From: Streptomyces antnestii
GTDB taxonomy: Bacteria; Actinomycetota; Actinomycetes; Streptomycetales; Streptomycetaceae
Assembly (NCBI RefSeq): GCF_004005495.1
Contig: NZ_RZYA01000001.1
Coordinates: 1 to 64,000 of the forward strand
DNA length: 64,000 bases
Direction: 5' to 3'
The notes beneath the pieces were generated by a model that worked only from the letters and a program-made list of their open reading frames with translations, did no database searches and was not told where the DNA came from. Position numbers and translations under genes: made by a program. Below, piece by piece: positions 16,354 to 25,487 of the stretch (its first letter is position 1; every line of letters starts with the position of its first letter).

Positions 16354-18420
16354 TTGAACGCCACTCCCGCACCCGACGACCGCCCCCGCCCCCAGGTGAA
16401 CGGAGCCTGCGACACGCAGCCCCACCTTGCCCCGGAACGCGGGACGGTCCCCCGGCAGAAGGGCGGCAGCCAGGAGGCCGAGCATCTGCACGGCTCCACC
16501 GCCGACCTGCTGGAGCATCCGGACCCCGGCACGGCGGCCCAAGCCGCGGCCGTCGAGAACCTGCTCCGCTGCTGGGTGCGGGAGAACGACCTCGCCGAAC
16601 CCCGACACGGCACTCTGCGCGTACCTCTCCCCGCAAGTGGCACCGCCCTCCTCGTCCCTGTCCACTACTGGTCCACCACCGGCTGGCACCGGTTCGGCAT
16701 GCCCTACCTCCAGAACGGCCCCCTCGACGCCCCCCGAGTGGACGCCGTGACCATCGCCGCCCTCCTCAGCCGCGAGGCCGCGGGTCCCCGTGGCCGCGGC
16801 CTGATGCCGGGTGACGGCGAAGGCGTAGTCGGTCAGGGGCTGACGCAGGCGCCGGCTGCGACGCCTGCCCCGCCGCCCCCCGCGACCACTCCGCAGACCG
16901 CCCCCGAAGCCCCGCCCTCCCACGCCACCGCCTCCCACGCCACCGCCTCCAGCGACGGAGCCGATCTCGTGGGGCGCGTAGCGGACTCCGTCCGGAGAAC
17001 CGCCGACTTCATCGCGTACCGCCGCAGCAACCCGGGTGACACCGACGACCCCTTCCTGGCCTCCGAGCAGTCCCTCCTGCTCGGCCACCCCCTGCACCCG
17101 ACCCCGAAAAGCCGCGAGGGCCTGTCCGAGGCCGAATCGCGCCTCTATTCACCCGAGTTGCAAGGCTCCTTCCCCGTGCACTGGATGGCGGTGAACCGGT
17201 CGGTGCTCGCGATGGACTCGGCTTGGACCCAGCGAGGCCGCGCACTCCCCGCCGACCAGATCGCCCGCCAACTCGCCGGAACAGACCTCCCCCTGCCCGA
17301 CGGCCACGCCCCGCTGCCCCTGCACCCTTGGCAGGTTCGCGAACTCAGGCACCGCCCACAGACCGCAGCCCTCCTCGACGCCGGGCTCCTGCGAGACCTC
17401 GGCCCTCACGGCGCCCCGTGGTACCCCACCTCCTCCGTTCGTACGCTCTACCGGCCCGACGCCCCGGCCATGCTGAAGCTCTCGCTCGGCCTGCGCATCA
17501 CCAACTCCCGTCGTGAGAATCTCCGTAAAGAACTCCACCGCGGCGTCGAGGTCCACCGCCTGCTCCGCACCGGCCTCTTCGAGCAGTGGCAGGCCGCTCA
17601 CCCAGGCTTCGACATCGTCCGAGACCCGGCCTGGCTCGCCGTCACCGGCCAGGACGGCGAACCGGTGCCCGGCCTGGACGTGATGATCCGGAACAACCCG
17701 TTCGCTCCCGGTGACGACGCGGCCTGCATCGCCGGCTTCGTCTCACCCAGGCCCCCGGCCACCCCGGCCACACCCCACGGTCAACTGGACCGACACCGCA
17801 TGAGCTCCCGTCTCGCCGAGACCGTCACCCGCCTCGCCGTCCGCACCGGACGTCCCCGAGGAGCCGTGGCCGCCGAGTGGTTCCTGCGCTACCTCGAACA
17901 CGTCGTACGCCCCGTGCTCTGGCTCGACAGCACCGCGGGCGTCGCCCTGGAAGCCCATCAGCAGAACACGCTGCTGCTGCTCGACCCCGAGGGCTGGCCC
18001 GTCGGGGGCCGCTACCGCGACAACCAGGGCTACTACTTCCGCGAGTCCCGGCGCGACGCACTGGACGGCAGGCTGCCCGGCATCGGCACCCACAGCGACA
18101 CGTTCGTCTCCGACGACGTCACCGACGAGAGGTTCGCCTACTACCTCGGGATCAACAACGTCTTCGGCCTCATCGGCGCCTTCGGCTCCCAACAGCTCGC
18201 GGACGAACGGCTGTTGCTGGCCGCGTTCCGCGGCTTCCTCGTCGATGTCGCGTCAGGCCCGGACAAGCTCAGCAGCCCCCTGCCGACCCACCTCCTCGAC
18301 TCGCCGGTCCTGCGCTGCAAGGCCAACCTCCTCACCCGCCTGCACGGACTCGACGAACTCGTCGGACCCGTCGACACCCAGTCCGTCTACGTCACCATCG
18401 CCAACCCCCTTCATTCCTGA
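16354..18420 (+). CDS. IucA/IucC family NIS siderophore synthetase 1
   Basis: About 688-aa NRPS-independent siderophore synthetase: uses ATP to adenylate a carboxylate (typically citrate or a citrate/succinate conjugate) and couples it to an amine. Family motifs: PLHPWQVRELRH, SSVRTLYRPDAPAMLKLSLGLRITNSRREN (given here as one region, residues ~370-395), LEAHQQNTLLLLD and the C-terminal FhuF-like YYFRESRRDAL...INNVFGLIGAFG. I favour TTG 16354 because AAGGAAG lies 7 nt upstream; a GTG at 16394 is possible. A Pro/Ala/Thr-rich insertion (encoded at about 16849-16965, containing SHATASHATA) interrupts the N-terminal domain. It is separated from the aminotransferase by 143 bp and followed by the acyltransferase after 39 bp. 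Confidence 0.87.
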   Translation: MNATPAPDDRPRPQVNGACDTQPHLAPERGTVPRQKGGSQEAEHLHGSTADLLEHPDPGTAAQAAAVENLLRCWVRENDLAEPRHGTLRVPLPASGTALLVPVHYWSTTGWHRFGMPYLQNGPLDAPRVDAVTIAALLSREAAGPRGRGLMPGDGEGVVGQGLTQAPAATPAPPPPATTPQTAPEAPPSHATASHATASSDGADLVGRVADSVRRTADFIAYRRSNPGDTDDPFLASEQSLLLGHPLHPTPKSREGLSEAESRLYSPELQGSFPVHWMAVNRSVLAMDSAWTQRGRALPADQIARQLAGTDLPLPDGHAPLPLHPWQVRELRHRPQTAALLDAGLLRDLGPHGAPWYPTSSVRTLYRPDAPAMLKLSLGLRITNSRRENLRKELHRGVEVHRLLRTGLFEQWQAAHPGFDIVRDPAWLAVTGQDGEPVPGLDVMIRNNPFAPGDDAACIAGFVSPRPPATPATPHGQLDRHRMSSRLAETVTRLAVRTGRPRGAVAAEWFLRYLEHVVRPVLWLDSTAGVALEAHQQNTLLLLDPEGWPVGGRYRDNQGYYFRESRRDALDGRLPGIGTHSDTFVSDDVTDERFAYYLGINNVFGLIGAFGSQQLADERLLLAAFRGFLVDVASGPDKLSSPLPTHLLDSPVLRCKANLLTRLHGLDELVGPVDTQSVYVTIANPLHS

Positions 18421-18459
18421 GGAACATGACCCACCCCATCCCCTGAGAGGAACGTCGCC

Positions 18460-19353
18460 GTGTCATCCACCGACGCGCGCAACGGCGCCGGAGTCTCGCC
18501 CACCACCCCGTTCGCCACCGCCGTCACCGACGAGAACCCCGAGCCGGTCCAAGCCGCCGGCGAGCTCGCGGGCCCCACCGCAGGTGCCGACACATCCGGC
18601 TTCGACCCGGACGCCGCCGACACCCTCGACCTGCGCCTGCCCGACGAACTCATCGACCTGATCGCCGCGCAGGGTGGAGCCGGCGGACAGGGCAACGGCA
18701 GCTCGGGGCACGGGCCCGGAACGGATGGCACATCGACCGGCCTGACCGACCGCGACCTGGCCGACCGCGACCTGACCGACGACGACCTGCTCGACAACGT
18801 CGGAGCGTGGGGACCGGTCACCACACGCTCCGGCGTCTTCCAGCTGGTCCCCGTCCGTATGGAACGCGACCTGCCACTGATCAGCCGCTGGATGAACGAC
18901 CCCGCTGTAGCGGCCTTCTGGGAACTCGAAGGCCCACAAGCCGTCACGGAAGACCACCTCCGCCCCCAACTCGACGGCGACGGACGCAGCGTCCCCTGTC
19001 TGGGAGTGCTGGACGGCACGCCGATGAGCTACTGGGAGATCTACCGCGCCGACCTCGACCCACTGGCCCGCCACTACCCCGCCCGCCCGCACGACACCGG
19101 TGTTCACCTCCTCATCGGTGGTGTCGCCAACCGCGGCCGAGGACTCGGCACGAACCTGCTGAGGGCCGTCGCCGACCTCGTGCTCGACCACCGTCCGCCC
19201 TGCGCACGTGTCGTCGCAGAACCGGACCTCCGCAACACCCCCTCCGTATCCGCTTTCCTGAGTGCCGGCTTCCGCTTCTCCGCCGAGGTGGATCTCCCCG
19301 AGAAGAGAGCGGCACTCATGGTCCGAGACCGGGCCCTGCGCACTCTGCTGTGA
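18460..19353 (+). CDS. AlcB/RhbD-type GNAT acyltransferase of siderophore operon
   Basis: 297 aa with GTG start behind GAGAGGAA. The C-terminal ~190 residues (from PVRMERDLPLISRWMNDPAVAAFWEL) match the siderophore-associated GNAT family (AlcB, RhbD, IucB): WMNDP..A.FWE, PMSYWEIYRAD, HLLIGGVANRGRGLGTNLLRA. Such enzymes acylate the (usually N-hydroxylated) amine before synthetase condensation. The N-terminal ~105 residues are a low-complexity acidic/Gly extension ending in a small repeat TDRDLADRDLTDDDL, not part of the fold. Its presence says the product is an acylated amine, but no N-hydroxylase gene is in the window. Confidence 0.85.
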   Translation: MSSTDARNGAGVSPTTPFATAVTDENPEPVQAAGELAGPTAGADTSGFDPDAADTLDLRLPDELIDLIAAQGGAGGQGNGSSGHGPGTDGTSTGLTDRDLADRDLTDDDLLDNVGAWGPVTTRSGVFQLVPVRMERDLPLISRWMNDPAVAAFWELEGPQAVTEDHLRPQLDGDGRSVPCLGVLDGTPMSYWEIYRADLDPLARHYPARPHDTGVHLLIGGVANRGRGLGTNLLRAVADLVLDHRPPCARVVAEPDLRNTPSVSAFLSAGFRFSAEVDLPEKRAALMVRDRALRTLL

Positions 19354-19411
19354 ACCCGTCACTCTTAGTAACGTCGCTCGCCCCGATCCGGTTCCCTCCC
19401 GAGGAGTCCCC

Positions 19412-21313
19412 GTGCCGAATCCGTCCGCGCCCCAGACTTCCGGAGCGTCTCCCGCTCTGTACGACCCGCCGGAGCTCACCTCCGCGAACTGGGAGCGCGC
19501 CGCAGCCCGGCTGCTGGCGAAGATGATCGGCGAGTTCGCGTACGAGGAGATCATCGAACCGGAACGCGAGCGGGATCCGGAACCGGAACGTGGCGGCGAC
19601 CTCTACACCGTCTCCGTCGCGGGCGCTCACATGCCGCCCGGCAGCGCCTTCCGGTTCAGGGCCCGCCGGGGCGCTTACGGCAGCTGGCTCGTCGACCCGG
19701 GCAGCATCGAGTGGATCACCGGCCGGCCCGCGGACGACGACCTCGCCACGGACTCCTCGCGCACCGCGGCGAACCCCCCAGAACGTTTCACCGACCCCCT
19801 CGCCTTCCTCCTCCGCGCCAAACACGTCCTCGATCTCGACGGCGCCACCCTCGGGCACCTCATCCGCGAGCTCACCGTCACCCTCGCCGCCGACACCCGC
19901 CTCGACCACACCGCGCTCACCTCGGCCCAGCTCGCCGATCTCGGGTACGCGGAGCTGGAAGGCCACCAGACCGGTCACCCCTGGCTCGTCCTGAACAAGG
20001 GGCGCATGGGCTTCTCAGGAACCGACACCGCGCGCTGGGCCCCCGAGGCCCGCACACCCGGGACGCTCCCGTGGATCGCCGTCCACACCGGGCTCGCCAC
20101 GTACCGAGGGGTCGCGGACCTGGCGACGGCACAGCGCCTCTACGACCGTGAGCTCACTCCGGAGACGCGGGACTCGTTCGCCGGCGTGCTTCGCGCGCGT
20201 GGCCTCGCCCCCGATTCCTACCTGTACCTCCCGGTACATCCATGGCAGTGGAACAACATCGTGCTGCCGCTCTTCGCCGGTTCGCTCGCGAAGGACGCGA
20301 TCGTGCCGCTCCCGACCGACGGCGACGTGCGTCTGCCGCAGCAGTCCATCCGTACGTTCCTCAACGTGTCACGTCCCGACCGGCACACCGTGAAGCTCCC
20401 GCTCTCCGTGCTCAACACCCTCGTGTGGCGCGGCCTGCCCACGGAACGCACACTCGCGGCCCCCGCAGTGACCGCCTGGATGCACTCCTTGCGCGAAACC
20501 GACCCCTTCTTGAAGGAAGACTGCGGCGTCATCCTCCTCGGAGAGGTGGCCTCGGTGGCGGTCGAGCACCCTCTGTACGACGGTCTGGAGGAAGTGCCCT
20601 ACCAGTACAAGGAGTTGCTGGGTGCCATCTGGCGCGAACCCGTCTCCCGGTATCTGGCGCCCGGCGAGCGGGCCCGCACACTGGCCTCGCTCCTCCACGT
20701 GGACCCGCACGGGCGGGCGTTCACCGCGGAGCTCGTCGCCCGCTCGGGCCTGATCCCCGACGTGTGGCTGCGCCGCCTGTTCGCGGCCCTGCTGCCCCCG
20801 CTCCTGCACTTCCTCTTCCGCTACGGCACCGTGTTCTCGCCCCACGGAGAGAACGCCATCGTCGTCTTCGACGACCACGACGTGCCGGTGCGGCTCGCGG
20901 TGAAGGACTTCGTGGACGACGTGAACGTGAGCGCCGAGCCGCTGCCCGAACACGACCACATGCCCCAGGACGTACGCGAGATCCTGCTCACCGAGGCACC
21001 CGCGTTCCTGACGCAGTTCATCCACTCCGGACTGTTCGTCGGCGTGTTCCGGTACCTGGCACCTCTGTGCGAGGAACAACTCGGGGTCACGGAGCAGACG
21101 TTCTGGTCCCTGGTGCGCGCCGAGATCCTGCGTCATCAGGCGCGCTTCCCCGAGCTCAAGGAGCGGTACGAGATGTTCGACCTGCTCACTCCCCGTATCG
21201 AGCGCCTCTGCCTCAATCGCAACCGGCTGCACCTGGACGGTTACCGTGACCGGCCCCATCGTCCCCACGCCGCCGTGCACGGCACGGTGCCCAACCCACT
21301 GCACCAGCCTTGA
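19412..21313 (+). CDS. IucA/IucC family NIS siderophore synthetase 2
   Basis: 633-aa second synthetase. Motifs: LPVHPWQWNNIVLPLF, QQSIRTFLNVSRPDRHTVKLP (region ~310-330), VLNTLVWRGLP and, in the FhuF-like C-terminal part, FRYGTVFSPHGENAIVVFDD. GTG 19412 follows GAGGAG with 6 nt spacing. Together with synthetase 1 it can make a symmetrical or pseudo-symmetrical product from one polycarboxylate core and two amines, as in aerobactin or rhizobactin (IucA plus IucC logic). It ends 40 bp before the helicase gene, which has its own promoter in the gap. No transporter or siderophore-binding lipoprotein gene is in this operon. Confidence 0.88.
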   Translation: MPNPSAPQTSGASPALYDPPELTSANWERAAARLLAKMIGEFAYEEIIEPERERDPEPERGGDLYTVSVAGAHMPPGSAFRFRARRGAYGSWLVDPGSIEWITGRPADDDLATDSSRTAANPPERFTDPLAFLLRAKHVLDLDGATLGHLIRELTVTLAADTRLDHTALTSAQLADLGYAELEGHQTGHPWLVLNKGRMGFSGTDTARWAPEARTPGTLPWIAVHTGLATYRGVADLATAQRLYDRELTPETRDSFAGVLRARGLAPDSYLYLPVHPWQWNNIVLPLFAGSLAKDAIVPLPTDGDVRLPQQSIRTFLNVSRPDRHTVKLPLSVLNTLVWRGLPTERTLAAPAVTAWMHSLRETDPFLKEDCGVILLGEVASVAVEHPLYDGLEEVPYQYKELLGAIWREPVSRYLAPGERARTLASLLHVDPHGRAFTAELVARSGLIPDVWLRRLFAALLPPLLHFLFRYGTVFSPHGENAIVVFDDHDVPVRLAVKDFVDDVNVSAEPLPEHDHMPQDVREILLTEAPAFLTQFIHSGLFVGVFRYLAPLCEEQLGVTEQTFWSLVRAEILRHQARFPELKERYEMFDLLTPRIERLCLNRNRLHLDGYRDRPHRPHAAVHGTVPNPLHQP

Positions 21314-21321
21314 TCGCGGGA

Positions 21322-21344
21322 TTGTCAGTGGTGCCCCGTAGGGT
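21322..21344 (+). promoter_or_regulatory. RecA-independent damage-response (PafBC-type) promoter of the helicase gene
   Basis: TTGTCAGTG (21322-21330), exactly 8 nt, then TAGGGT (21339-21344), 9 nt before the ATG. This is a full match to the published RecA-NDp consensus TTGTCRGTG-N8-TANNNT, which PafBC activates in mycobacteria. It predicts DNA-damage induction independent of LexA. Confidence 0.78.
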
Positions 21345-21353
21345 GGTCGAGCT

Positions 21354-23345
21354 ATGACTGCTTCCCCTCGCGCCTCCCTCCCCGAGCTCCTGCACGCCGC
21401 CGTCGCCGCTGTCGGTGGTACGGAGCGCCCTGGCCAGGTGACCATGGCCGCGAACATCGCCGAGGCGATCGACGACGGCTCCCACCTGCTCGTCCAGGCA
21501 GGCACGGGTACCGGTAAGTCCCTCGGCTACCTCGTGCCCGCCCTGGCTCACGGCGAGCGGGTCGTGGTCGCGACGGCCACGCTGGCCCTGCAGCGCCAGC
21601 TGGTCGAGCGGGACCTGCCGCGCACGGTCGACGCGCTGCATCCCCTGCTGCGCCGGCGTCCCCAGTTCGCCATGCTCAAGGGCCGGTCGAACTATCTGTG
21701 TCTGCACCGCCTCCACGAAGGGGCGCCGCAGGACGAGGAGGAGGGGCTCTTCGACCAGTTCGAGGCGGCCGCGCCGACCAGCAAGCTCGGCCAGGACCTG
21801 CTGCGGATGCGGGACTGGGCGGACGAGACGGAGACGGGCGACCGGGACGATCTCACCCCCGGAGTCTCCGACCGGGCCTGGTCCCAGGTGTCGGTCTCCT
21901 CGAGGGAGTGCCTGGGCGCCAGCAAGTGCGCGTACGGGCAGGAGTGCTTCGCCGAGGCAGCGCGTGAGCGGGCCAAACTCGCCGAGGTGATCGTCACGAA
22001 TCACGCGCTCCTCGCGATCGACGCCATCGAAGGGGCGCCCGTTCTCCCCTCCCACGAAGTGCTGATCGTGGACGAGGCGCACGAGCTGGTCTCCCGGGTC
22101 ACGGGCGTGGCGACCGGCGAGCTCACACCGGGGCAGGTGAACCGCGCGGTGCGACGAGCCGCCAAGCTCGTCAACGAAAAGGCGGCCGACCAGCTCCAGA
22201 CCGCCGCCGAGGGCTTCGAGCGGCTCATGGAGCTCGCGCTGCCCGGCCGCCTGGAAGAGATTCCGGAGGACCTCGGCTACGCGCTGATGGCCCTGCGGGA
22301 CGCCTCCAGGACCGTCATCTCGGCTCTCGGCACCACCCGCGACAAGTCGGTCCAGGACGAGGACGCGGTGCGTAAGCAGGCTCTCGCCTCGGTGGAGACG
22401 ATCCACGACGTCTCGGAGCGCATCACGAACGGTTCCGAGTGGGACGTCGTCTGGTACGAGCGCCACGACCGCTTCGGAGCCTCCCTGCGGGTGGCCCCCA
22501 TGTCGGTGTCCGGCCTGCTGCGAGAGAAGCTCTTCACCGACCGCTCCGTCGTACTGACCTCGGCCACGCTCCAGCTCGGCGGCGATTTCAACGGGGTGGG
22601 CGCGTCGCTGGGCCTCGCCCCCGAAGGCACCCAGGGCGAGGACCTCCCGCAGTGGAAGGGCTTGGACGTCGGATCACCCTTCGACTACCGCAAGCAGGGC
22701 ATTCTCTACGTCGCCAAGCACCTCGCACGCCCCGCGCGCGAGGGCACCCGGACCGACATGATGGACGAGCTGGCCGAGCTGATGCAGGCCGCCGGCGGAC
22801 GCACACTGGGGCTCTTCTCGTCCATGCGGGCCGCACAGGCCGCGGCGGAGGAGCTGCGGACGAGGCTCCCCGAGTTCCCGATCCTTCTGCAGGGCGAAGA
22901 GACCCTCGGCGAGCTGATCAAGGGGTTCGCGGCCGACCCGAAGACGTGCCTGTTCGGCACGCTCTCCCTGTGGCAGGGCGTGGACGTACCGGGTGCCAGC
23001 TGCCAGCTCGTCGTCATGGACAAGATCCCGTTCCCGCGTCCCGACGATCCGCTGATGAGCGCCCGCCAGAAGGCCGTCGAGGACGCCGGAGGCAATGGCT
23101 TCATGGCCGTGGCGGCGACACACGCGGCCTTGCTGATGGCCCAGGGCGCCGGCCGTCTCGTACGGGCGACCGGGGATCGCGGCGTGGTCGCGGTTCTCGA
23201 CCCGAGACTGGCGACGGCCCGGTACGGAAGCTATCTGCGGGCCTCGCTGCCGGACTTCTGGTACACGACGGACCGGAACCAGGTACGACGGTCCCTGGCG
23301 GCGATCGACGCGAAGGCGACCGCCGAGGCGGGGGAGACCGAGTAG
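21354..23345 (+). CDS. DinG/XPD-type ATP-dependent DNA helicase
   Basis: 663-aa superfamily 2 helicase. Walker A: VQAGTGTGKSLGYL near residue 45; four cysteines of a probable 4Fe-4S site (NYLCLHRL, then CLGASKCAYGQEC) lie between motifs I and II, as in XPD/DinG; motif II reads VDEAHEL after IVTNHALLAIDA; motif VI is VAATHAALLMAQGAGRLVRATGDRG. It unwinds 5'-tailed or structured DNA (R-loops, G-quadruplexes, forks) in repair. It has its own damage-type promoter and shares a bidirectional terminator with the convergent lexA gene. The exact paralogue (DinG or YoaA-like) cannot be fixed by eye. Confidence 0.9.
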   Translation: MTASPRASLPELLHAAVAAVGGTERPGQVTMAANIAEAIDDGSHLLVQAGTGTGKSLGYLVPALAHGERVVVATATLALQRQLVERDLPRTVDALHPLLRRRPQFAMLKGRSNYLCLHRLHEGAPQDEEEGLFDQFEAAAPTSKLGQDLLRMRDWADETETGDRDDLTPGVSDRAWSQVSVSSRECLGASKCAYGQECFAEAARERAKLAEVIVTNHALLAIDAIEGAPVLPSHEVLIVDEAHELVSRVTGVATGELTPGQVNRAVRRAAKLVNEKAADQLQTAAEGFERLMELALPGRLEEIPEDLGYALMALRDASRTVISALGTTRDKSVQDEDAVRKQALASVETIHDVSERITNGSEWDVVWYERHDRFGASLRVAPMSVSGLLREKLFTDRSVVLTSATLQLGGDFNGVGASLGLAPEGTQGEDLPQWKGLDVGSPFDYRKQGILYVAKHLARPAREGTRTDMMDELAELMQAAGGRTLGLFSSMRAAQAAAEELRTRLPEFPILLQGEETLGELIKGFAADPKTCLFGTLSLWQGVDVPGASCQLVVMDKIPFPRPDDPLMSARQKAVEDAGGNGFMAVAATHAALLMAQGAGRLVRATGDRGVVAVLDPRLATARYGSYLRASLPDFWYTTDRNQVRRSLAAIDAKATAEAGETE

Positions 23346-23427
23346 GCCAGGGGAATGCGCAGGGGCCCCGCACCAGTGGGGTCCCTCCCCGGACGAGCCG
23401 GGCCCAGCCCCGTCCATAGACACAGCA

Positions 23428-23462
23428 GGGCCCCGGAACCGGCGCAGTTGGTTCCGGGGCCC
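23428..23462. terminator. Bidirectional terminator between helicase and lexA
   Basis: Perfect 13-bp stem GGGCCCCGGAACC / GGTTCCGGGGCCC (23428-23440 with 23450-23462), 9-nt loop, between convergent genes. Confidence 0.85.
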
Positions 23463-23478
23463 GGTCGGGGGCGCGGGG

Positions 23479-24267
23479 TCAGACCCGGCGCAGGACCGCC
23501 ACCACCTTGCCGAGGATGGTCGCCTCGTCACCGGGGATGGGCTGGTACGCGGAGTTGTGCGGCAGGAGCCACACGTGGCCGTCCTCGCGCTTGAACCGCT
23601 TGACCGTGGCCTCGCCCTCGAGCATGGCGGCCACGATGTCACCGTTCTCGGCGACCGGCTGGCGGCGGACCGTGACCCAGTCGCCGTCACAGATCGCGGC
23701 CTCGATCATGGAGTCGCCGACGACCTTCAGAACGAAGAGCTCGCCGTCACCGACCAGCTGCCGGGGGAGCGGGAACACGTCCTCGACCGATTCCTCGGCG
23801 AGGATCGGGCCACCGGCGGCGATGCGGCCGACGAGCGGGACGTACGACGCGGCCGGCTTGCCCGTGGTGTCCGTCGGCTGCGCGCTCGGCTGGTCGGAGC
23901 CGCGGACCTCGTACGCGCGGGGGCGGTGCGGGTCCCGGCGCAGGAAGCCCTTGCGCTCCAGGGCCATCAGCTGGTGTGCGACCGACGACGTGCTCGAAAG
24001 GCCCACCGCCTGGCCGATCTCCCGCATCGACGGCGGGTAGCCGCGCCGCTGCACGGAGTCCCTGATCACCTCGATGACGCGCCGCTGCCTGTCTGTGAGC
24101 CCCGAGCTGTCCGCGCGGATCCCGGGAGGTCGGCCGGGCAGGGAGCGCGCGGGCTTTGGCCCCTCCGCGCTCATGGATGCGTCATTCATGGCATGCACCG
24201 GCTCGAGTCGGCCCTGGGAACGGTCCTGGGCGGTGATGGTGGCACTGTCTGCGGCGGTGGTGGTCAC
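23479..24267 (-). CDS. lexA: SOS repressor LexA
   Basis: 262-aa repressor. An N-terminal extension of ~55 residues precedes the wHTH domain ([41 protein letters not shown]). The C-terminal S24 protease domain has the Ala-Gly self-cleavage site in [14 protein letters not shown] (near 145), the nucleophile in VGDSMIEA (near 185) and the lysine in GEATVKRF (near 222). It represses DNA repair genes until RecA filaments stimulate cleavage. GTG 24267 is used as start because the extended N-terminus is conserved in Streptomyces; an internal ATG at codon 27 is possible. An SOS box lies 67-82 bp upstream, so it is autoregulated. Confidence 0.95.
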   Translation of the reverse strand: MTTTAADSATITAQDRSQGRLEPVHAMNDASMSAEGPKPARSLPGRPPGIRADSSGLTDRQRRVIEVIRDSVQRRGYPPSMREIGQAVGLSSTSSVAHQLMALERKGFLRRDPHRPRAYEVRGSDQPSAQPTDTTGKPAASYVPLVGRIAAGGPILAEESVEDVFPLPRQLVGDGELFVLKVVGDSMIEAAICDGDWVTVRRQPVAENGDIVAAMLEGEATVKRFKREDGHVWLLPHNSAYQPIPGDEATILGKVVAVLRRV

Positions 24268-24333
24268 GTCGGTAGGCCCCTCTCGAGATGTTCTCCCTAG
24301 CTAGCCAACGGTAGTAGCTTTCGAAAGGTTGCG

Positions 24334-24349
24334 CCAAACACACGTTCGA
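24334..24349. promoter_or_regulatory. LexA (SOS) box upstream of lexA
   Basis: CCAAACACACGTTCGA matches the actinobacterial SOS box TCGAAC-N4-GTTCGA at 10 of 12 positions, with one half-site perfect. Placement 67 bp upstream of lexA fits autoregulation. Confidence 0.75.
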
Positions 24350-24648
24350 GTGAAAAATCGCAGATCGCTTGTCGCGATCATGTGCCCAGGTGTATGCCTT
24401 GCGCTCTACCGGAGTGGCAATTCGGTTGATTACGGTACGCTTCACCGCCGAGGCCGTGACCCACTCCGTAGGGTCTCAGTGTGCCATCCGGTGGTCCGTC
24501 AACCCGGAACCGGCCCCCTTTCCGTGCGGCGCCGACCGCGATCCGCGGGCGCCCTGCGCGTGAACTGCGCGCTTCCGTCGTGGGCGCGCTCCCGCCCCGG
24601 CGGTCGAGCGGCGAAAGCGACACGCGTGGGGGCGAATTAGCGCTCAAG

Positions 24649-24695
24649 CACCAGATCTAGTGGTTGGATTGCATCAGCAGCCCAGAAGTTGTGGT
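24649..24695 (+). promoter_or_regulatory. Paired NrdR boxes upstream of nrdR-nrdJ
   Basis: CACCAGATCTAGTGGT (24649-24664) and GCCCAGAAGTTGTGGT (24680-24695) start 31 bp apart, i.e. about three helical turns. The 14-mers CCAGATCTAGTGGT and CCAGAAGTTGTGGT agree at 11 of 14 positions. Two 16-bp boxes separated by 15-16 bp is the known NrdR operator layout. Confidence 0.78.
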
Positions 24696-24804
24696 CCCCG
24701 GTCCGTCGAGGTCTCGGTCATCGCCTATGCTTGAGGCTGCTTCGAGGGGCCTGAAGGGTCTCCCGAGGCCATTGAGTCGTGCCGTGAAGGAGGGTTGGAG
24801 TTCC

Positions 24805-25350
24805 ATGCACTGCCCCTTCTGCAGGCACCCCGACAGCCGTGTCGTCGACAGTCGCACCACCGACGACGGCACGTCGATCCGCAGGCGCCGCCAGTGCCCC
24901 GACTGCTCCCGTCGTTTCACGACCGTGGAGACGTGCTCGCTCATGGTGGTCAAGCGGAGCGGGGTGACCGAACCCTTCAGTCGCACGAAGGTGATCAACG
25001 GCGTCCGTAAGGCATGCCAGGGCCGCCCTGTCACCGAGGACGCCCTCGCCCTGCTCGGCCAGCGCGTCGAGGAGGCGGTGCGCGCCACCGGCAGCGCGGA
25101 GCTGACCACTCATGACGTGGGCCTGGCCATACTCGGCCCGCTTCAGGAACTCGACCTCGTCGCCTACCTGCGCTTCGCGTCCGTGTACCGGGCGTTCGAC
25201 TCGCTGGAGGACTTCGACTCGGCCATCGCGGAGCTGAGGGAACAGCTGCCCGGTGCGAGCCGGGGCGACGTGGGCGGAGAGCGCGAACCATGTGGCTGCG
25301 GGCCCGGAGGGACTGTCGAAGTCCCCGTGCCCGCCACCGCTGCCGACTGA
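24805..25350 (+). CDS. nrdR: Ribonucleotide reductase regulator NrdR
   Basis: 181-aa transcriptional repressor of ribonucleotide reductase genes. An N-terminal zinc ribbon ([17 protein letters not shown] and [17 protein letters not shown], four Cys) is followed by an ATP-cone ([24 protein letters not shown] to [11 protein letters not shown]) that senses ATP/dATP. ATG 24805 starts at the first zinc-ribbon residue and has a GGAG about 8 nt upstream. The C-terminal ~30 residues are a non-conserved Gly/Pro tail. It is co-oriented with nrdJ 138 bp downstream and its promoter region carries paired NrdR boxes, so it is predicted to repress its own operon when dATP is high. Confidence 0.95.
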   Translation: MHCPFCRHPDSRVVDSRTTDDGTSIRRRRQCPDCSRRFTTVETCSLMVVKRSGVTEPFSRTKVINGVRKACQGRPVTEDALALLGQRVEEAVRATGSAELTTHDVGLAILGPLQELDLVAYLRFASVYRAFDSLEDFDSAIAELREQLPGASRGDVGGEREPCGCGPGGTVEVPVPATAAD

Positions 25351-25487
25351 TCTGCCCAGGGGTCGGTCGGCGGCCATCCAGACCTGTTGCGGGCGGCAAG
25401 AGCGGCGTTCGCAATATCAAGACACACACCGTGCCACGGGAAGATCGAGGCACTTCGGGGCGTTTTAGCCCGGTATAGGGAGGCGGC

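Larger units (their letters stand above)
24268..24804. other. 537-bp divergent intergenic region lexA / nrdR
   Basis: Contains the lexA leader and SOS box on the left and the nrdRJ control region with paired NrdR boxes on the right. The middle (about 24400-24640) shows no recognisable gene, and I do not see a cobalamin riboswitch despite the B12-dependent reductase downstream. Confidence 0.6.

Noticed and set aside
24268..24804. Cobalamin riboswitch upstream of the B12-dependent nrdRJ operon
   Set aside because: Looked for a B12 box and the surrounding fold; no convincing match. The paired NrdR boxes explain the region better.
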